Below are positions 1-13,569 of a stretch of 64,000 nt of DNA, in pieces. Every line of letters starts with the position of its first letter. The first letter of the stretch is position 1. This DNA comes from Actinostola sp. cb2023 (taxonomy: Eukaryota > Cnidaria > Anthozoa > Actiniaria > Actinostolidae): assembly GCA_033675265.1 (NCBI GenBank), contig JAUJYZ010000607.1:248001-312000 (forward strand), given 5' to 3'. The notes beneath the pieces were generated by a model. The model was not told where the DNA came from, did no database searches, and saw only the letters and a program-made list of their open reading frames with translations. The translations under genes and the position numbers were made by a program.

Positions 1-186
1 ATTACCACTTAATAATATTCATGGAAAAAAAAGTAATTTGCACTGCAGTGCAATTAAAGGTAATTTGCACTGCAGTGCAAATTACTTTTCAACTGCACTG
101 CTCTAAGCCAATCAGAATCGAGTATTTTTTTCATGTATATTATTAAATAATATAATAACAGAAGTACATAACTATGTACTTCTGAT
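1..186. other. AT-rich DNA, short palindromes only
   Basis: No gene seen. TTGCACTGCAGTGCAA occurs at 36-52 and again at 65-81, a small palindrome in direct duplication. Confidence 0.5.
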
Positions 187-385
<199 letters not shown>

Positions 386-447
386 AGGTACAGACGACAC
401 GGTAGTGCATTGTTGGGAATTAAATGGCATGGTTAATTTTCCGGAAA

Positions 448-502
448 TTCCAACCGAAAAATGTGGACAACCTTTCGAGGTTGTCCACTTTTCCGGTTGG
501 AA
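448..502. repeat. Imperfect hairpin, 24-bp arms
   Basis: TTCCAACCGAAAAATGTGG is mirrored by CCACTTTTCCGGTTGGAA around a short loop. It could be a MITE core; no target duplication was found. Confidence 0.6.
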
Positions 503-2342
503 CGAACCAACTGGAAATTTCTGAACCATTTGATGGAATCTCGTGGAATCTCTCGGTTCCAGTTCTCTCAGGGATCCCACAGAAAACATTTCAAATCCAA
601 ACCGGATCAAAGCATTAATGGTAAGCTCCCATTCCATCTGGTTTGCTACGTGAGTGGAAAAGTTCTTACCTGATTATGCATCGGCCCGGCCCTTTGAACA
701 AATGGAAAGCACCCCAGATCATGCGATCAAGTTTAGCCAATCAGATGCCAGCATTTAGTACAGTGACGTGAATGAAGTTTCAACCGATAAAGCACGTTGC
801 TTCGTTTTCTATTTATTCATTCTACCTTTATCTAAAAAAACAGGCGCGATTCACTTACATAGAAGACTTCTTGGGTAATGACTATTTGTTTTTTAAATAT
901 TTTGTCCTTTTAGTAGATTATATGAACAGGAGGGACTTTTGTGTGCGCATGCGTCGCCACAGTCAGATGAATACAAGATGTACTCGACACAAGTTGTTTG
1001 GTTCCAATGTTTACAGTTTTTGCGGACTTATTACGAGAATTGTATGTACTGAACACGCAGAAATGAATTCTTAATGCTATCTTTGTGCCTTAAAGTTATT
1101 TCATTGATCGAAATATTAGAATATTATGCCTTTATTTGATATCAAATTCCTGTTCTTTTGCTGTGCTAAATACTCTATATTGGACAACATGGCGGCCAGC
1201 TGACATGGAGTAAACAGTTTGTCGACGTTGCAAGCTCAGTCGCGAAGAAGATGTAAGGGAAAGTAAATACATTTAGTCAATTCTTGTACACATGGAATGT
1301 ATATTATTATATTTTAGCTTTCATCAACACCAAATCAACTTCAAATAAACGAAGATAAACTTGGGTATGATGTCTGGAATACTCAATTATCCCAATCTTT
1401 AAAGTTAGTTATCTCGAAATTGAGCCGAAATCTCCACAATTTTCACTACATAATTCATTAAAGTCATGTTTCCTGTTTTGAAAAATTCCAGTAACTTCTC
1501 TGGGAAAAATCGCTCGGTAGAAGATTTTCGACAATATCTTCGTCATAATTTGTAGAACGTGAATTAATCGTCAACACATTTATTATGGTATTCGTTTTAT
1601 GGTGGGGGCCTCTTCTGTCAGTGTTCCAATGTTCTTGTAATGTTCCCATCCGAGGTCATATTTTTAGATATTATGCTGAGATCGGTCAAAGTGTAAACAT
1701 TTTACTGAAGTGTAAAGTTTGCATAAATTTCATTACTCAAAAATATACATTTTTTGCATATTGCTTGAAATCCAGCCCAAAACTCCACAAAAAAATTACC
1801 ATTTCATAGAACTATGTACCATATGCTTTCAGTATATGTTATTGAGATTGTTGGAAAAAATCGCCAGAAGAGATAACATTACAGTTTTTCATGATAACAA
1901 CAAAAATATCTTCATGGAAAGGTCGGGGAAGACATCTAAATAGTTTTCAAATTCGACGAAACTTTGTACAGGTATAGTAAATAAATACCACAAGACACCA
2001 GGACAGTTTCAAGACTGTTGTTACAGTATTTATAGAAAAACAAATTAAGTTATAATCCACAAAATTCCAGCTTGGGCTTCCTGTGCCGTTCAATATCAAA
2101 CAAAATACGAATTTTGTGAATAGCCAGTGTGCAGTGAAAAGCCAGAATTAAATTAACATTTGACTATATTAAGCCTTTTTGTCGAACTCTGATGATCAAA
2201 ATAGCAACAGAATAAAATATAGCGTTATTATTACTATAATCGGTTTTTGTGCTTCCGAAATTACGCTTTTATGGTCCAGCGGTTAAGCGCATGCTCATGC
2301 AAATTTCCCTCCTGTTTGATTATATGTAGACTATGTATATTT
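503..2342. other. Unannotated AT-rich DNA
   Basis: No exon, RNA gene or recognised protein seen on either strand. At 2070-2087 there is one terminus (CAGCTTGGGCTTCCTGTG) of the MITE family that is complete at 15300-15448, so the stretch probably holds transposon remnants. Confidence 0.5.
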
Positions 2343-3114
2343 ACTCGGGCCCTTCCGAAGGAAGCCCGAGTTAGAAAATGCGTTTTTCGGTAGTAGTTTT
2401 TTTAGGCTCAAGAATGACGAAAGTATGCGACGTATTTAATCGTATCCGGAGTTTCAAGATTACTCAGCAGATAAGAACAAACCACACACACAGGACTAAA
2501 GTAGATTATGAATCTTAGTTTTGAAAGCAACATGTCGTTAATAATCCGTTACTGAGCAGCTTCGTATTATGTCTCTGAAGCTAGAGAGCAAGGGTTTGAT
2601 TTTTCAGTAGATTTTGTTTAGATAGCTAATATCGCTTTGCTTGCTGCCTGACTGTCGTAACGCGAGGGCGTTATCGGAACCATCTGACCTATGCAACCTC
2701 AAGACGTATCATGTTCGTACTCATCCGACTCATAGTCTCCCTCGTCACTCAACTGTCACTGATTGTCATGACGTCAGAGAAATGATATTGTATTGAAGAA
2801 GATGTCCTTGTTTTATTCGACGTTCGAACCGTAACTCGAACCCGAACTCGAACTCGATTCCAAACTCGACGTTTCGGGATCTGAAGCTAGAGAGGGGGCC
2901 TTTACACGAACTCATCAAAATCAAATCAATTGAACTCAAAGTCAAAAGGTAATCAAATGAACTCAAAGTCAAAGGCAAATCAAATGAACTCGACACATAC
3001 ATGTATATACAGTCTCCCTCGTCACGCAACTGTCAGTCATTGTCAGGTCTCTCCTCACGCAACTGACATTGTCCTTGTCATAAGCCCGAGTGTACGCTCA
3101 TTGAGCGTCTTGTT
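2343..3114 (+). mobile_element. Hairpin-capped element, copy a (HINE-like)
   Basis: Starts with a hairpin ACTCGGGCCC...GCCCGAGT (2343-2371). Near the 3' end AAGCCCGAGT restates the 5' terminus in inverted form, followed by a hairpin ACGCTCATTGAGCGT and CTTGTT. There is no coding capacity. A second copy begins at the very next base. Subterminal inverted repeats, a 3' hairpin and a TT flank match Helentron-associated non-autonomous elements; the assignment is inference. Confidence 0.65.
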
Positions 3115-3634
3115 ACTCGGGCCCTTCCGAAGGAAGCCCGAGTTAGAAAATGCGTTTTTCGGTAGTAGTAGTAGTCGTAGTTTTTTTAGTCGGTTAAAGA
3201 ATGACGAAAGTATGCGACGTATTTAATCGTATCCGGAGTTTCAAGTTTAACAAAAACAAACGTGAGGGCGTTATCAGAACCATCTGACCTATGCAACCTC
3301 AAGACGTATCATTTTCAATAACTCACGATGAATGTTTATTTTATTCCACGCTTGAAAAATTCACAAGGAAAAGGAATCGTAAAAATCGTACTTCAAAACT
3401 ACATCAAAGCAAAGGCGAGAAAGGTCAATGTTCGAAAATCCGTGTTCTTTTCAGTACGATGACAGTTGTATGATCCTTGTCTGAGTCATACATTTATTAC
3501 GCGATCTAATTTTAGAACCGCCACGTTAAGCGCTATTTAAAACAGAATTTCCACGCTCAAAACAGGTCAGTGAACGGCAGAAATACAATCGAAATCAAAA
3601 CGTCCTTAGATTTTTATTAGGGATCTGTTGCAGA
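3115..3634 (+). mobile_element. Hairpin-capped element, copy b, 5' part
   Basis: Repeats the 5' hairpin of copy a, then a (TAG)n/(TCG)n tract and the conserved AATGACGAAAGTATGCGACG segment. It runs into another fragment near 3635 and lacks its own 3' end nearby. Confidence 0.6.
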
Positions 3635-4581
3635 AGACGCTCAACGAGCGTATATTCGGGTATTGTGAGAATGACAGTTGCGTGACGAGAAACTATTTAT
3701 CTCGATGACTCATAAAGATTCGTGGAGGTACATCTGTATTACATCTTTAAACATACTTGAGGTCACTTGAGGTTGAATATTCATGGCGCGACAAACGTGT
3801 CAATTAATCCGAAGTTTTGTTCGCTCATGGCAGATACTGAGATATTGCTAAGTCATCGTATTCGACGACTAGAAGTGAAAGAAGCAGTTGACCTGTGCAG
3901 AAGAGAAATTATGTTGTATCCAAGGCAAGCCATCCATCAGTTCCTCTTAAATACGCTCTCACATACAAACGCATACGCCGATTCGTGTGGGCCCACTCTA
4001 AAAGATGTTGAGCGTTTTCGACAGGGCCTTTACAGACTTTACATGAACTCATCAAAGTCCAAAGGTAATCAATTGAACTCAAGCTATTTATATTCATTTT
4101 GATCATTCATTCCGTTAATTTCAGAATCCAACTAAACCTTAATTACATTATACAAATGCTGTACAACAAAAGAGCTCTTCTAACTATGAAAGAATATTGC
4201 AAATAATTTTTTTTGATTCGACGATTTATTGAATTGACCGAATTTCCTTTGCGATAACGAAGAAACCAAAGAGGTTATCAGAATCGTCTGACCATAAATA
4301 TGATTTTCAACTGGAAGTACCAAGCACGTGTTACGGAAGTTCGATTCAGAGATGCTCACCGAAACACATATACATATTCTCTTTCTTCACGCAACTGTCA
4401 ATCACTGTCAGGTCCCTCCTCACGCAACTGACACTGTTCTTGTTATCTATGCACACCAAAAAATATATAGATAAATATTCTTTTTCTTCAACGAACTGGC
4501 ATTCATTTTCAGGTTCTTCCTCACGCAACTGACATTTTCCTTTTCATAATGCCCGAGTGAACGCTCATTGAGCGTCTTGTT
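3635..4581. mobile_element. Nested fragments of the hairpin-capped family
   Basis: At 3635-3655 the 3' hairpin occurs in reverse orientation. At 4341-4581 the CACGCAACTGACA-rich 3' region is present twice and closes with GCCCGAGTGAACGCTCATTGAGCGTCTTGTT-type sequence, ending at 4581. A 111-codon frame at 3767-4102 resembles no family I know. Confidence 0.5.
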
Positions 4582-5586
4582 AGATTAAAAATACACCGAG
4601 ACTTTTACCAGTCAGTAATACGTCGATCTCGAGGGAATTACTTTACCAAAACCCAGTACCAAATATAATATAATACCTTACCAAATATATAATACCTTAC
4701 CAAATATATAATGCATTACCAAATATATAATACATTATACCGAATATATAATACATTATACCAAATATATAATACATTATACCGAATATATAATACCTTA
4801 CCAAATATATAATACATTATATCATTATACCAAATATATAATACATTATACCTAATATATAATGCATTACCAAATATATAATACATTATACCGAATATAT
4901 AATACATTATACCAAATATATAATACATTATACCGAATATATAATACCTTACCAAATATATAATACATTATATCATTATACCAAATATATAATACATTAT
5001 ACCTAATATATAATGCATTACCAAATATATAATACATTATACCGAATATATAATACATTATACCAAATATATAATACATTATACCGAATATATAATACCT
5101 TACCAAATATATAATACATTATATCATTATACCAAATATATAATACATTATACCTAATATATATAATGCATTACCAAATATATAATACATTATACCTATT
5201 ATATAATACATTATACCAAATATATAATACATTATACCGAATATATAATACCTTACCAAATATATAATACATTATACCGAATATATAATACATTATACCA
5301 AATATATAATACATTATACCTAATATATAATACCTTACCAAATATATAATACATTATACCGAATATATAATACATTATACCGAATATATAATACCTTACC
5401 AAATATATAATACATTATACCAAATATATAATACATTATACCTAATATATAATACCTTACCAAATATATAATACATTATACCTAATATATAATACCTTAC
5501 CAAATATATAATACATTATACCTAATATATAATACCTTACCAAATATATAATACATTATACCTAATATATAATACCTTACCAAATA

Positions 5587-5801
5587 CAGCAATATGCAGA
5601 AATTCTGATCCTTTTGACTAAAATACATATATATCAAAAACCTACTTAAAGTTATGGGATGGCTACGCTGATATTTTTTTCATAAAGCCTCGCTGGCAGA
5701 AAACTAGAAAAAAATATCAGCGTAACCATCCCATAATCTAAAGTAAGTTTTTGATATATATGTATTTTAGTCAAAAGGATCAGAATTTCTGCATATTGCT
5801 G
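5587..5801. mobile_element. TA-flanked palindromic MITE in satellite, copy 1
   Basis: Termini CAGCAATATGCAGAAATTCT and its complement, arms of about 100 bp, TA on both sides as in Tc1/mariner-type insertions. No open frame. Confidence 0.8.
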
Positions 5802-5970
5802 TATATAATACATTATACCTAATATATAATACCTTACCAAATATATAATACATTATACCTAATATATAATACCTTACCAAATATATAATACATTATACCT
5901 AATATATAATACCTTACCAAATATATAATACATTATACCTAATATATAATACCTTACCAAATATATAATA

Positions 5971-6186
5971 CAGCAATATGCAGAAATTCTGATCCATTTT
6001 GACTAAAATACATATATATCAAAAACCTACTTTAGATTATGGGATGGCTACGCTGAGATTTTTTTCTAGTTGTCTGCCAGCGAGGCTTTATGAAAAAAAT
6101 ATCAGCGTAGCCATCCCATAATTTTAAGTAGGTTTTTGATATATATGTATTTTAGTCAAAATGATCAGAATTTCTGCATATTGCTG
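5971..6186. mobile_element. TA-flanked palindromic MITE in satellite, copy 2
   Basis: Same family as 5587-5801 and nearly the same length (216 bp), again flanked by TA. The centre is inverted relative to copy 1. Confidence 0.8.
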
Positions 6187-6270
6187 TACATTATACCTAA
6201 TATATAATACCTTACCAAATATATAATACATTATACCTAATATATAATACCTTACCAAATATATATTAGA

Positions 6271-7136
6271 TATAATAATCCTGTTTTGTTAATCGATTTG
6301 AGTTTGGTGGAAATGCAGTCCTCTTGTTGAAGTTCCGTGACTAGTCTCAATCAGTGTCACTCCCGCTGAGAGTAATAATGAACAACTAGAGTACAGGTGC
6401 TTTATAGAGTACACATGGTGTTCAGTTCCCTTTATCCACTAGCAAATGTCCAGGGGAGTGGTGAGTAGATCCATCGGCATGGCGTTGTATCCACAAAGTA
6501 TCTTGATTACTAATCAATATGATCAGTGCTTGCATTTACTTGCTGCATGGCCCATTGGTGTCGAGGCACGATTGGTTGTTGATCAGTTATGAATGATTAA
6601 TAGATTAATACGACGCGTGTTGGCTAATCCATGAGCACCACGCCGTACTCCTTGAGAAAAGGCACATTAGTTCAGCCATAGCGTCAATTTGAGAATAATA
6701 AAGAAGGTTTCTATTTTGTCGCGTTCTCGCTGGTATTTGTGAAGAATTAACCCAGAAATTTACACTGAAGATAACAGGTAACCCAGGCCGGTGTCAGCTT
6801 GTGAAGAGAATGTATGTGAATAATGTAGTAACCTCGACATACCGAATAATTATTTCCAAAATATTGTACTTTAATACCGTCTTGAGTCTTGTCACGCTCA
6901 AAATCGCAAGAAATCAAGACATGATGGTAAGTACAATTAATTGTTATCAATTAAGAGAACATGAAGTAAGTTACCTTCAGCTAGCATTTCAAGCTTTAAT
7001 TATTGACAATATTTTGGCAAAAACGTTTTCGTCGAGGTAATACATGCTGTGTACCAGGTGTACCTGTACCTGTGTACCAGGTGACCGGTCTCGCTTCGAT
7101 GCAAAGACACGCCGGTCTGTGGAACTATATTCAAAT
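6271..7136. other. Unannotated DNA
   Basis: No gene, RNA or clear repeat structure recognised beyond short imperfect hairpins near 7081-7120. Confidence 0.4.
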
Positions 7137-7894
7137 ATTATGTACACATGCAATGCCGCGGTACTTCATAACCAACGATTCAAATGTCGTTTTGCAATTA
7201 AACTCACTAATAATTCATGAGCATAATCCAACCAAGTTTTATTATACTATGGTTTGCCCAATCGGTCATGGAACTAGAAGCCTGTAAGCATGTGCATGCA
7301 TTCATTCGAGCATTCATTAGCATGTTCTTTACTCATATTTTCCCCGGTTGCACGAAAGGTGAATAGCGCTATCCACCGGATAAGTCTTATCCAACGGATT
7401 AAACTGATACAGTTATCCAATACCGAATTTTATTACTCAGTTGAAAAACACAGCGAGTATTTTTTTTTTCTTGGTCCATGGCGCATATTTGCAGAACGAA
7501 ACAACGAGTCTGACCACGAGATGACCCATGACCCCATGGTTTATGAAAACATCTATGATGCAAGTTGGCATATACATGTATATATGTACAAATATTGATT
7601 CTGCAACAGTTTAACTTCCATTTTGTATAACTGATTAAAGGTTTAACCTTCCATTGTCTCTGTTTCAGTTTGCGAATATATTGGGCCGTGATGCATCTTT
7701 CATTTTTTTTGTTCACGTCGCGAATATCTGCAATGGAAGTTTCAATGGAAGTTTCGTGAAGCTAGAATATTATGTACACATGCAATGCCGCGGTACTTCA
7801 TAACCAACGATTCAAATGTCGTTTTGCAATTAAACTCACTAATAATTCATGAGCATAATCCAACCAAGTTTTATTATACTATGGTTTGCCCAAT

Positions 7895-10146
7895 AGACCT
7901 TTTGCGTATAAGACATATGTCCTATGTACCAGGACGTCCTACTTATCAGGGCACGCGAACAAGATAATGAGGAGGTTCACACCGCCGATCTGCATGCTTT
8001 CACATTACCAACAATGTGCTATATAGTTATCAGCATCTTTTGTTAGTTTGTAAGCTGCATACCATTAATGCTAGAGTGCATTCAATAGCACGAACAATTC
8101 GAACAAATAGTGCAAAATACCACTAGTTTCAACAAAGGATTTTGTGTGCACGCATTATAACCATCAGAAAAAAAATAAAAATAACAACAAAGGATTGATG
8201 TAAATCGATAAAATTTTGTAAAGTATGGTCTGTCCTACGGGCCCGCAGTAATTGGCTAACGCTGTTGTGGTGACCCTGCTATATGGCAAAGCTAATAAAA
8301 CAAAATAAAATAAAATAAAGTTGTTCAAACCATTCAACGTGGTTGTTATTGTTTGAACCGCAATATATTGTGCAACTGTGCTAACTGAAATATGCAATTT
8401 ATTTATAGTCGCTAAATAGTTAGTATTTTACGGATACAACGCGTGCACTCCATCGACTGAAATTGTCTATGTCAGAGTCAACTGTGACAATCATTGGTTT
8501 TTTTTGCATTAGACATTATATTTATGTGGAATTCCGTTAGTTTCTATAAACATTCAATATCTATTTTTCTTTATTTCTACCCAAAGGAGATTTTCACACG
8601 TGAAGCTGAGATGAAGTGATAAATATAGTAAATTAATGATATTTGCATATTGACACTAATATCCTTGCCAATCCCTCTCCCGCTTTCCCTTCCACTCCTC
8701 CTCCCCCCTTCCCACTTCCCTTTGGATCGATACGCAGGCTACTTGTACCGCCGCAAAAATGATCCCCAAGTCGCCGCAAAAGTGATCCTTGGAAATTTGA
8801 GAATCTGAAAAGTTTGGACTGCGGAACTGACGGCAACGATCGAGTGTCCTAAAATTGCATTAATTTGTCTTGCAAACAATGATCAGTTTTTCAAAATCCT
8901 GATTTTAAATTTATTTTATCAATTCATTCTTTTTTATTACCTTTTATTAATTCATTATTTATCAATTTTAACGTGTCTATCACCCTTATTTTTTTATTTT
9001 AGAAATCACTTCAATATAAATAATAATAATAATAATACATTTTATATAGCGCCACTATTCACCTTAATAATCTATTTTTTTAAATGTTAACTTAGTTTAT
9101 TGATACATGGAGGTTCTACGGCGTTAATTCCGATGTTATTTAGAGGTATTTCTATCCACTTTCAATTGAAATTGCTAAAAAGTAAGTAAATTAATAGTAA
9201 TCTGACACCAGAACGAGGTATAAATGCAGCTGACATCTGTGTGGTAACTTGATTATTCGGGATTATGTTTTAAAATTTGTGTGAATCGCTGCGATCGCTG
9301 GGCACGTTTTTCGATTCGACGAACGTAGTGATCAAATGCGAACCAGTCTTTAGTATAAAACTAAGAACTAGAGAAAAGCGCACACAATGTCAGCGCTAGC
9401 ATGAAATAGATGGCAAACAATAAACCATGCATAGCAAAATAAATACAGTCGAACCTCCATTAAGCGACCACCCAAAATGTCAAGACTATTGGTCGCTTAC
9501 GGGAGGTGGTTGCTTACGGGAGATGGTCGCTTACGAGAGCTCAGACAATTAGGGGGTCTAAATTTTGCTTCATTAGCCTACGAGTAACTGCAGAGACTTA
9601 CCCAATGCGCCAATGCCCATCTAAACCAACACTAATCATTTTTAATACTATATCCACATATTTATTTTAACTTTCCAACATGGATATACGTGTATACAGC
9701 CAGGAGCCCATAATAGTAATGGGCTCCTGATACAATTCAAAAACACGTTGTCCTAGGTTTTGTTGCATATTGCATTCCCAGACCAAAGTGCATTGTGGTC
9801 GCTACAAATTGTGTGTTTTCTTATATTTTAGGGTTCCAAAACCCGCAAACAAATATCAGGCAAGCCCTGACAGTCAACCTTGATCTCAGTTTCGGCAACG
9901 CAAGGCAAACGAACACTCTATACTAATCGTATTACATTCCGCGTTTGCAAAGAATTCCACAGTCACACTCGCTTGCATGCAGCAATAAAATTCACAACTT
10001 TCACAATGGCGAAATATTAATCTGCATACTTCATGTTTTCACGCCATTAATGGATCCCTATGTCTCTCACGTGCATGCATAACAATACCCTGACATAAGT
10101 AGGACATTCTGGTACATAGGACACATGTCTTATACGCAAAAGGTCT
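7895..10146. mobile_element. Non-autonomous TIR transposon, copy 1
   Basis: About 56-bp terminal inverted repeats starting AGACCTTTTGCGTATAAGAC, flanked by AAT on both sides. The empty site CCCAATCGG is present in unit 1 at 7260. 2,252 bp, no transposase recognised. Inside lies a (TAA)5 tract with a TATATAGCGCC motif and a segment with GGTCGCTTACGGGAGGTGG-type repeats near 9450-9540. Confidence 0.88.
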
Positions 10147-10782
10147 AATCGGTCATGGAACTAGAAGCCTGTAAGCATGTGCATGCATTCATTCGAGCAT
10201 TCATTAGCATGTTCTTTACTCATATTTTCCCCGGTTGCACGAAAGGTGAATAGCGCTATCCACCGGATAAGTCTTATCCAACGGATTAAGCTGATACAGT
10301 TATCCAATACCGAATTTTATTACTCAGTTGAAAAACACAGCGAGTATTTTTTTTTTTCTTGGTCCATGGCGCATATTTGCAGAACGAAACAACGAGTCTG
10401 ACCACGAGATGACCCATGACCCCATGGTTTATGAAAACATCTATGATGCAAGTTGGCATATACATGTATATATGTACAAATATTGATTCTGCAACAGTTT
10501 AACTTCCATTTTGTATAACTGATTAAAGGTTTAACCTTCCATTGTCTCTGTTTCAGTTTGCGAATATATTGGGCCGTGATGCATCTTTCATTTTTTTTGT
10601 TCACGTCGCGAATATCTGCAATGGAAGTTTCAATGGAAGTTTCGTGAAGCTAGAATATTATGTACACATGCAATGCCGCGGTACTTCATAACCAACGATT
10701 CAAATGTCGTTTTGCAATTAAACTCACTAATAATTCATGAGCATAATCCAACCAAGTTTTATTATACTATGGTTTGCCCAAT

Positions 10783-13036
10783 AGACCTTTTGCGTATAAG
10801 ACATATGTCCTATGTACCAGGACGTCCTACTTATCAGGGCACGCGAACAAGATAATGAGGAGGTTCACACCGCCGATCTGCATGCTTTCACATTACCAAC
10901 AATGTGCTATATAGTTATCAGCATCTTTTGTTAGTTTGTAAGCTGCATACCATTAATGCTAGAGTGCATTCAATAGCACGAACAATTCGAACAAATAGTG
11001 CAAAATACCACTAGTTTCAACAAAGGATTTTGTGTGCACGCATTATAACCATCAGAAAAAAAAAATAAAAATAACAACAAAGGATTGATGTAAATCGATA
11101 AAATTTTGTAAAGTATGGTCTGTCCTACGGGCCCGCAGTAATTGGCTAACGCTGTTGTGGTGACCCTGCTATATGGCAAAGCTAATAAAACAAAATAAAA
11201 TAAAATAAAGTTGTTCAAACCATTCAACGTGGTTGTTATTGTTTGAACCGCAATATATTGTGCAACTGTGCTAACTGAAATATGCAATTTATTTATAGTC
11301 GCTAAATAGTTAGTATTTTACGGATACAACGCGTGCACTCCATCGACTGAAATTGTCTATGTCAGAGTCAACTGTGACAATCATTGGTTTTTTTTGCATT
11401 AGACATTATATTTATGTGGAATTCCGTTAGTTTCTATAAACATTCAATATCTATTTTTCTTTATTTCTACCCAAAGGAGATTTTCACACGTGAAGCTGAG
11501 ATGAAGTGATAAATATAGTAAATTAATGATATTTGCATATTGACACTAATATCCTTGCCAATCCCTCTCCCGCTTTCCCTTCCACTCCTCCTCCCCCCTT
11601 CCCACTTCCCTTTGGATCGATACGCAGGCTACTTGTACCGCCGCAAAAATGATCCCCAAGTCGCCGCAAAAGTGATCCTTGGAAATTTGAGAATCTGAAA
11701 AGTTTGGACTGCGGAACTGACGGCAACGATCGAGTGTCCTAAAATTGCATTAATTTGTCTTGCAAACAATGATCAGTTTTTCAAAATCCTGATTTTAAAT
11801 TTATTTTATCAATTCATTCTTTTTTATTACCTTTTATTAATTCATTATTTATCAATTTTAACGTGTCTATCACCCTTATTTTTTTATTTTAGAAATCACT
11901 TCAATATAAATAATAATAATAATAATACATTTTATATAGCGCCACTATTCACCTTAATAATCTATTTTTTTAAATGTTAACTTAGTTTATTGATACATGG
12001 AGGTTCTACGGCGTTAATTCCGATGTTATTTAGAGGTATTTCTATCCACTTTCAATTGAAATTGCTAAAAAGTAAGTAAATTAATAGTAATCTGACACCA
12101 GAACGAGGTATAAATGCAGCTGACATCTGTGTGGTAACTTGATTATTCGGGATTATGTTTTAAAATTTGTGTGAATCGCTGCGATCGCTGGGCACGTTTT
12201 TCGATTCGACGAACGTAGTGATCAAATGCGAACCAGTCTTTAGTATAAAACTAAGAACTAGAGAAAAGCGCACACAATGTCAGCGCTAGCATGAAATAGA
12301 TGGCAAACAATAAACCATGCATAGCAAAATAAATACAGTCGAACCTCCATTAAGCGACCACCCAAAATGTCAAGACTATTGGTCGCTTACGGGAGGTGGT
12401 TGCTTACGGGAGATGGTCGCTTACGAGAGCTCAGACAATTAGGGGGTCTAAATTTTGCTTCATTAGCCTACGAGTAACTGCAGAGACTTACCCAATGCGC
12501 CAATGCCCATCTAAACCAACACTAATCATTTTTAATACTATATCCACATATTTATTTTAACTTTCCAACATGGATATACGTGTATACAGCCAGGAGCCCA
12601 TAATAGTAATGGGCTCCTGATACAATTCAAAAACACGTTGTCCTAGGTTTTGTTGCATATTGCATTCCCAGACCAAAGTGCATTGTGGTCGCTACAAATT
12701 GTGTGTTTTCTTATATTTTAGGGTTCCAAAACCCGCAAACAAATATCAGGCAAGCCCTGACAGTCAACCTTGATCTCAGTTTCGGCAACGCAAGGCAAAC
12801 GAACACTCTATACTAATCGTATTACATTCCGCGTTTGCAAAGAATTCCACAGTCACACTCGCTTGCATGCAGCAATAAAATTCACAACTTTCACAATGGC
12901 GAAATATTAATCTGCATACTTCATGTTTTCACGCCATTAATGGATCCCTATGTCTCTCACGTGCATGCATAACAATACCCTGACATAAGTAGGACATTCT
13001 GGTACATAGGACACATGTCTTATACGCAAAAGGTCT
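10783..13036. mobile_element. Non-autonomous TIR transposon, copy 2
   Basis: Same element at the same site of the next tandem unit, 2,254 bp and almost identical to copy 1. The identity of insertion point points to duplication of the loaded unit rather than a second insertion. Confidence 0.88.
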
Positions 13037-13538
13037 AATCGGTCATGGAACTAGAAGCCTGTAAGCATGTGCATGCATTCATTCGAGCATTCATTAGCAT
13101 GTTCTTTACTCATATTTTCCCCGGTTGCACGAAAGGTGAATAGCGCTATCCACCGGATAAGTCTTATCCAACGGATTAAACTGATACAGTTATCCAATAC
13201 CGAATTTTATTACTCAGTTGAAAAACACAGCGAGTATTTTTTTTTTCTTGGTCCATGGCGCATATTTGCAGAACGAAACAACGAGTCTGACCACGAGATG
13301 ACCCATGACCCCATGGTTTATGAAAACATCTATGATGCAAGTTGTATACATGTATATATGTACAAATATTGATTCTGCAACAGTTTAACTTCCATTTTGT
13401 ATAACTGATAAAAGGTTTAACCTTCCATTGTCTCTGTTTCAGTTTGCGAATATATTGGGCCGTGATGCATCTTTCATTTTTTTTGTTCACGTCGCGAATA
13501 TCTGCAATGGAAGTTTCAATGGAAGTTTCGTGAAGCTA

Positions 13539-13569
13539 GAGTTGCTCTCGGCTACGCCTCGAGCAACTC
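13539..13569. repeat. Perfect 9-bp-stem hairpin closing the array
   Basis: GAGTTGCTC / GAGCAACTC around TCGGCTACGCCTC. It abuts the truncated tandem unit and resembles in style the 5' hairpins of the capped elements. Confidence 0.6.

Larger units (their letters stand above)
4660..6270. repeat. AT-rich satellite with ~151-bp higher-order period
   Basis: Built from variants of ACCAAATATATAATACATTAT. Blocks at 4716, 4867 and 5018 repeat with a 151-bp period; the right part has a shorter, about 39-bp, period. MITEs interrupt it at 5587 and 5971. Confidence 0.9.
7137..13538. repeat. Tandem array of a ~632-bp unit, two units carrying a 2.25-kb insertion
   Basis: The unit begins ATTATGTACACATGCAATGC at 7137, 7769, 10657 and, by sequence, runs into a truncated end at 13538. 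Unit 1 is uninterrupted; units 2 and 3 each carry the same TIR element at the same base. The composite period is about 2,889 bp. Copies differ by only a few bases. Confidence 0.92.

Noticed and set aside
772..1074. 100-codon plus-strand frame as a gene
   Set aside because: No recognisable domain, no splice context and AT-rich composition like the flanks.
2265..2330. tRNA-like A box (TGGTCCAGCGGTTAAGCG)
   Set aside because: No B box or acceptor stem at the expected distance.
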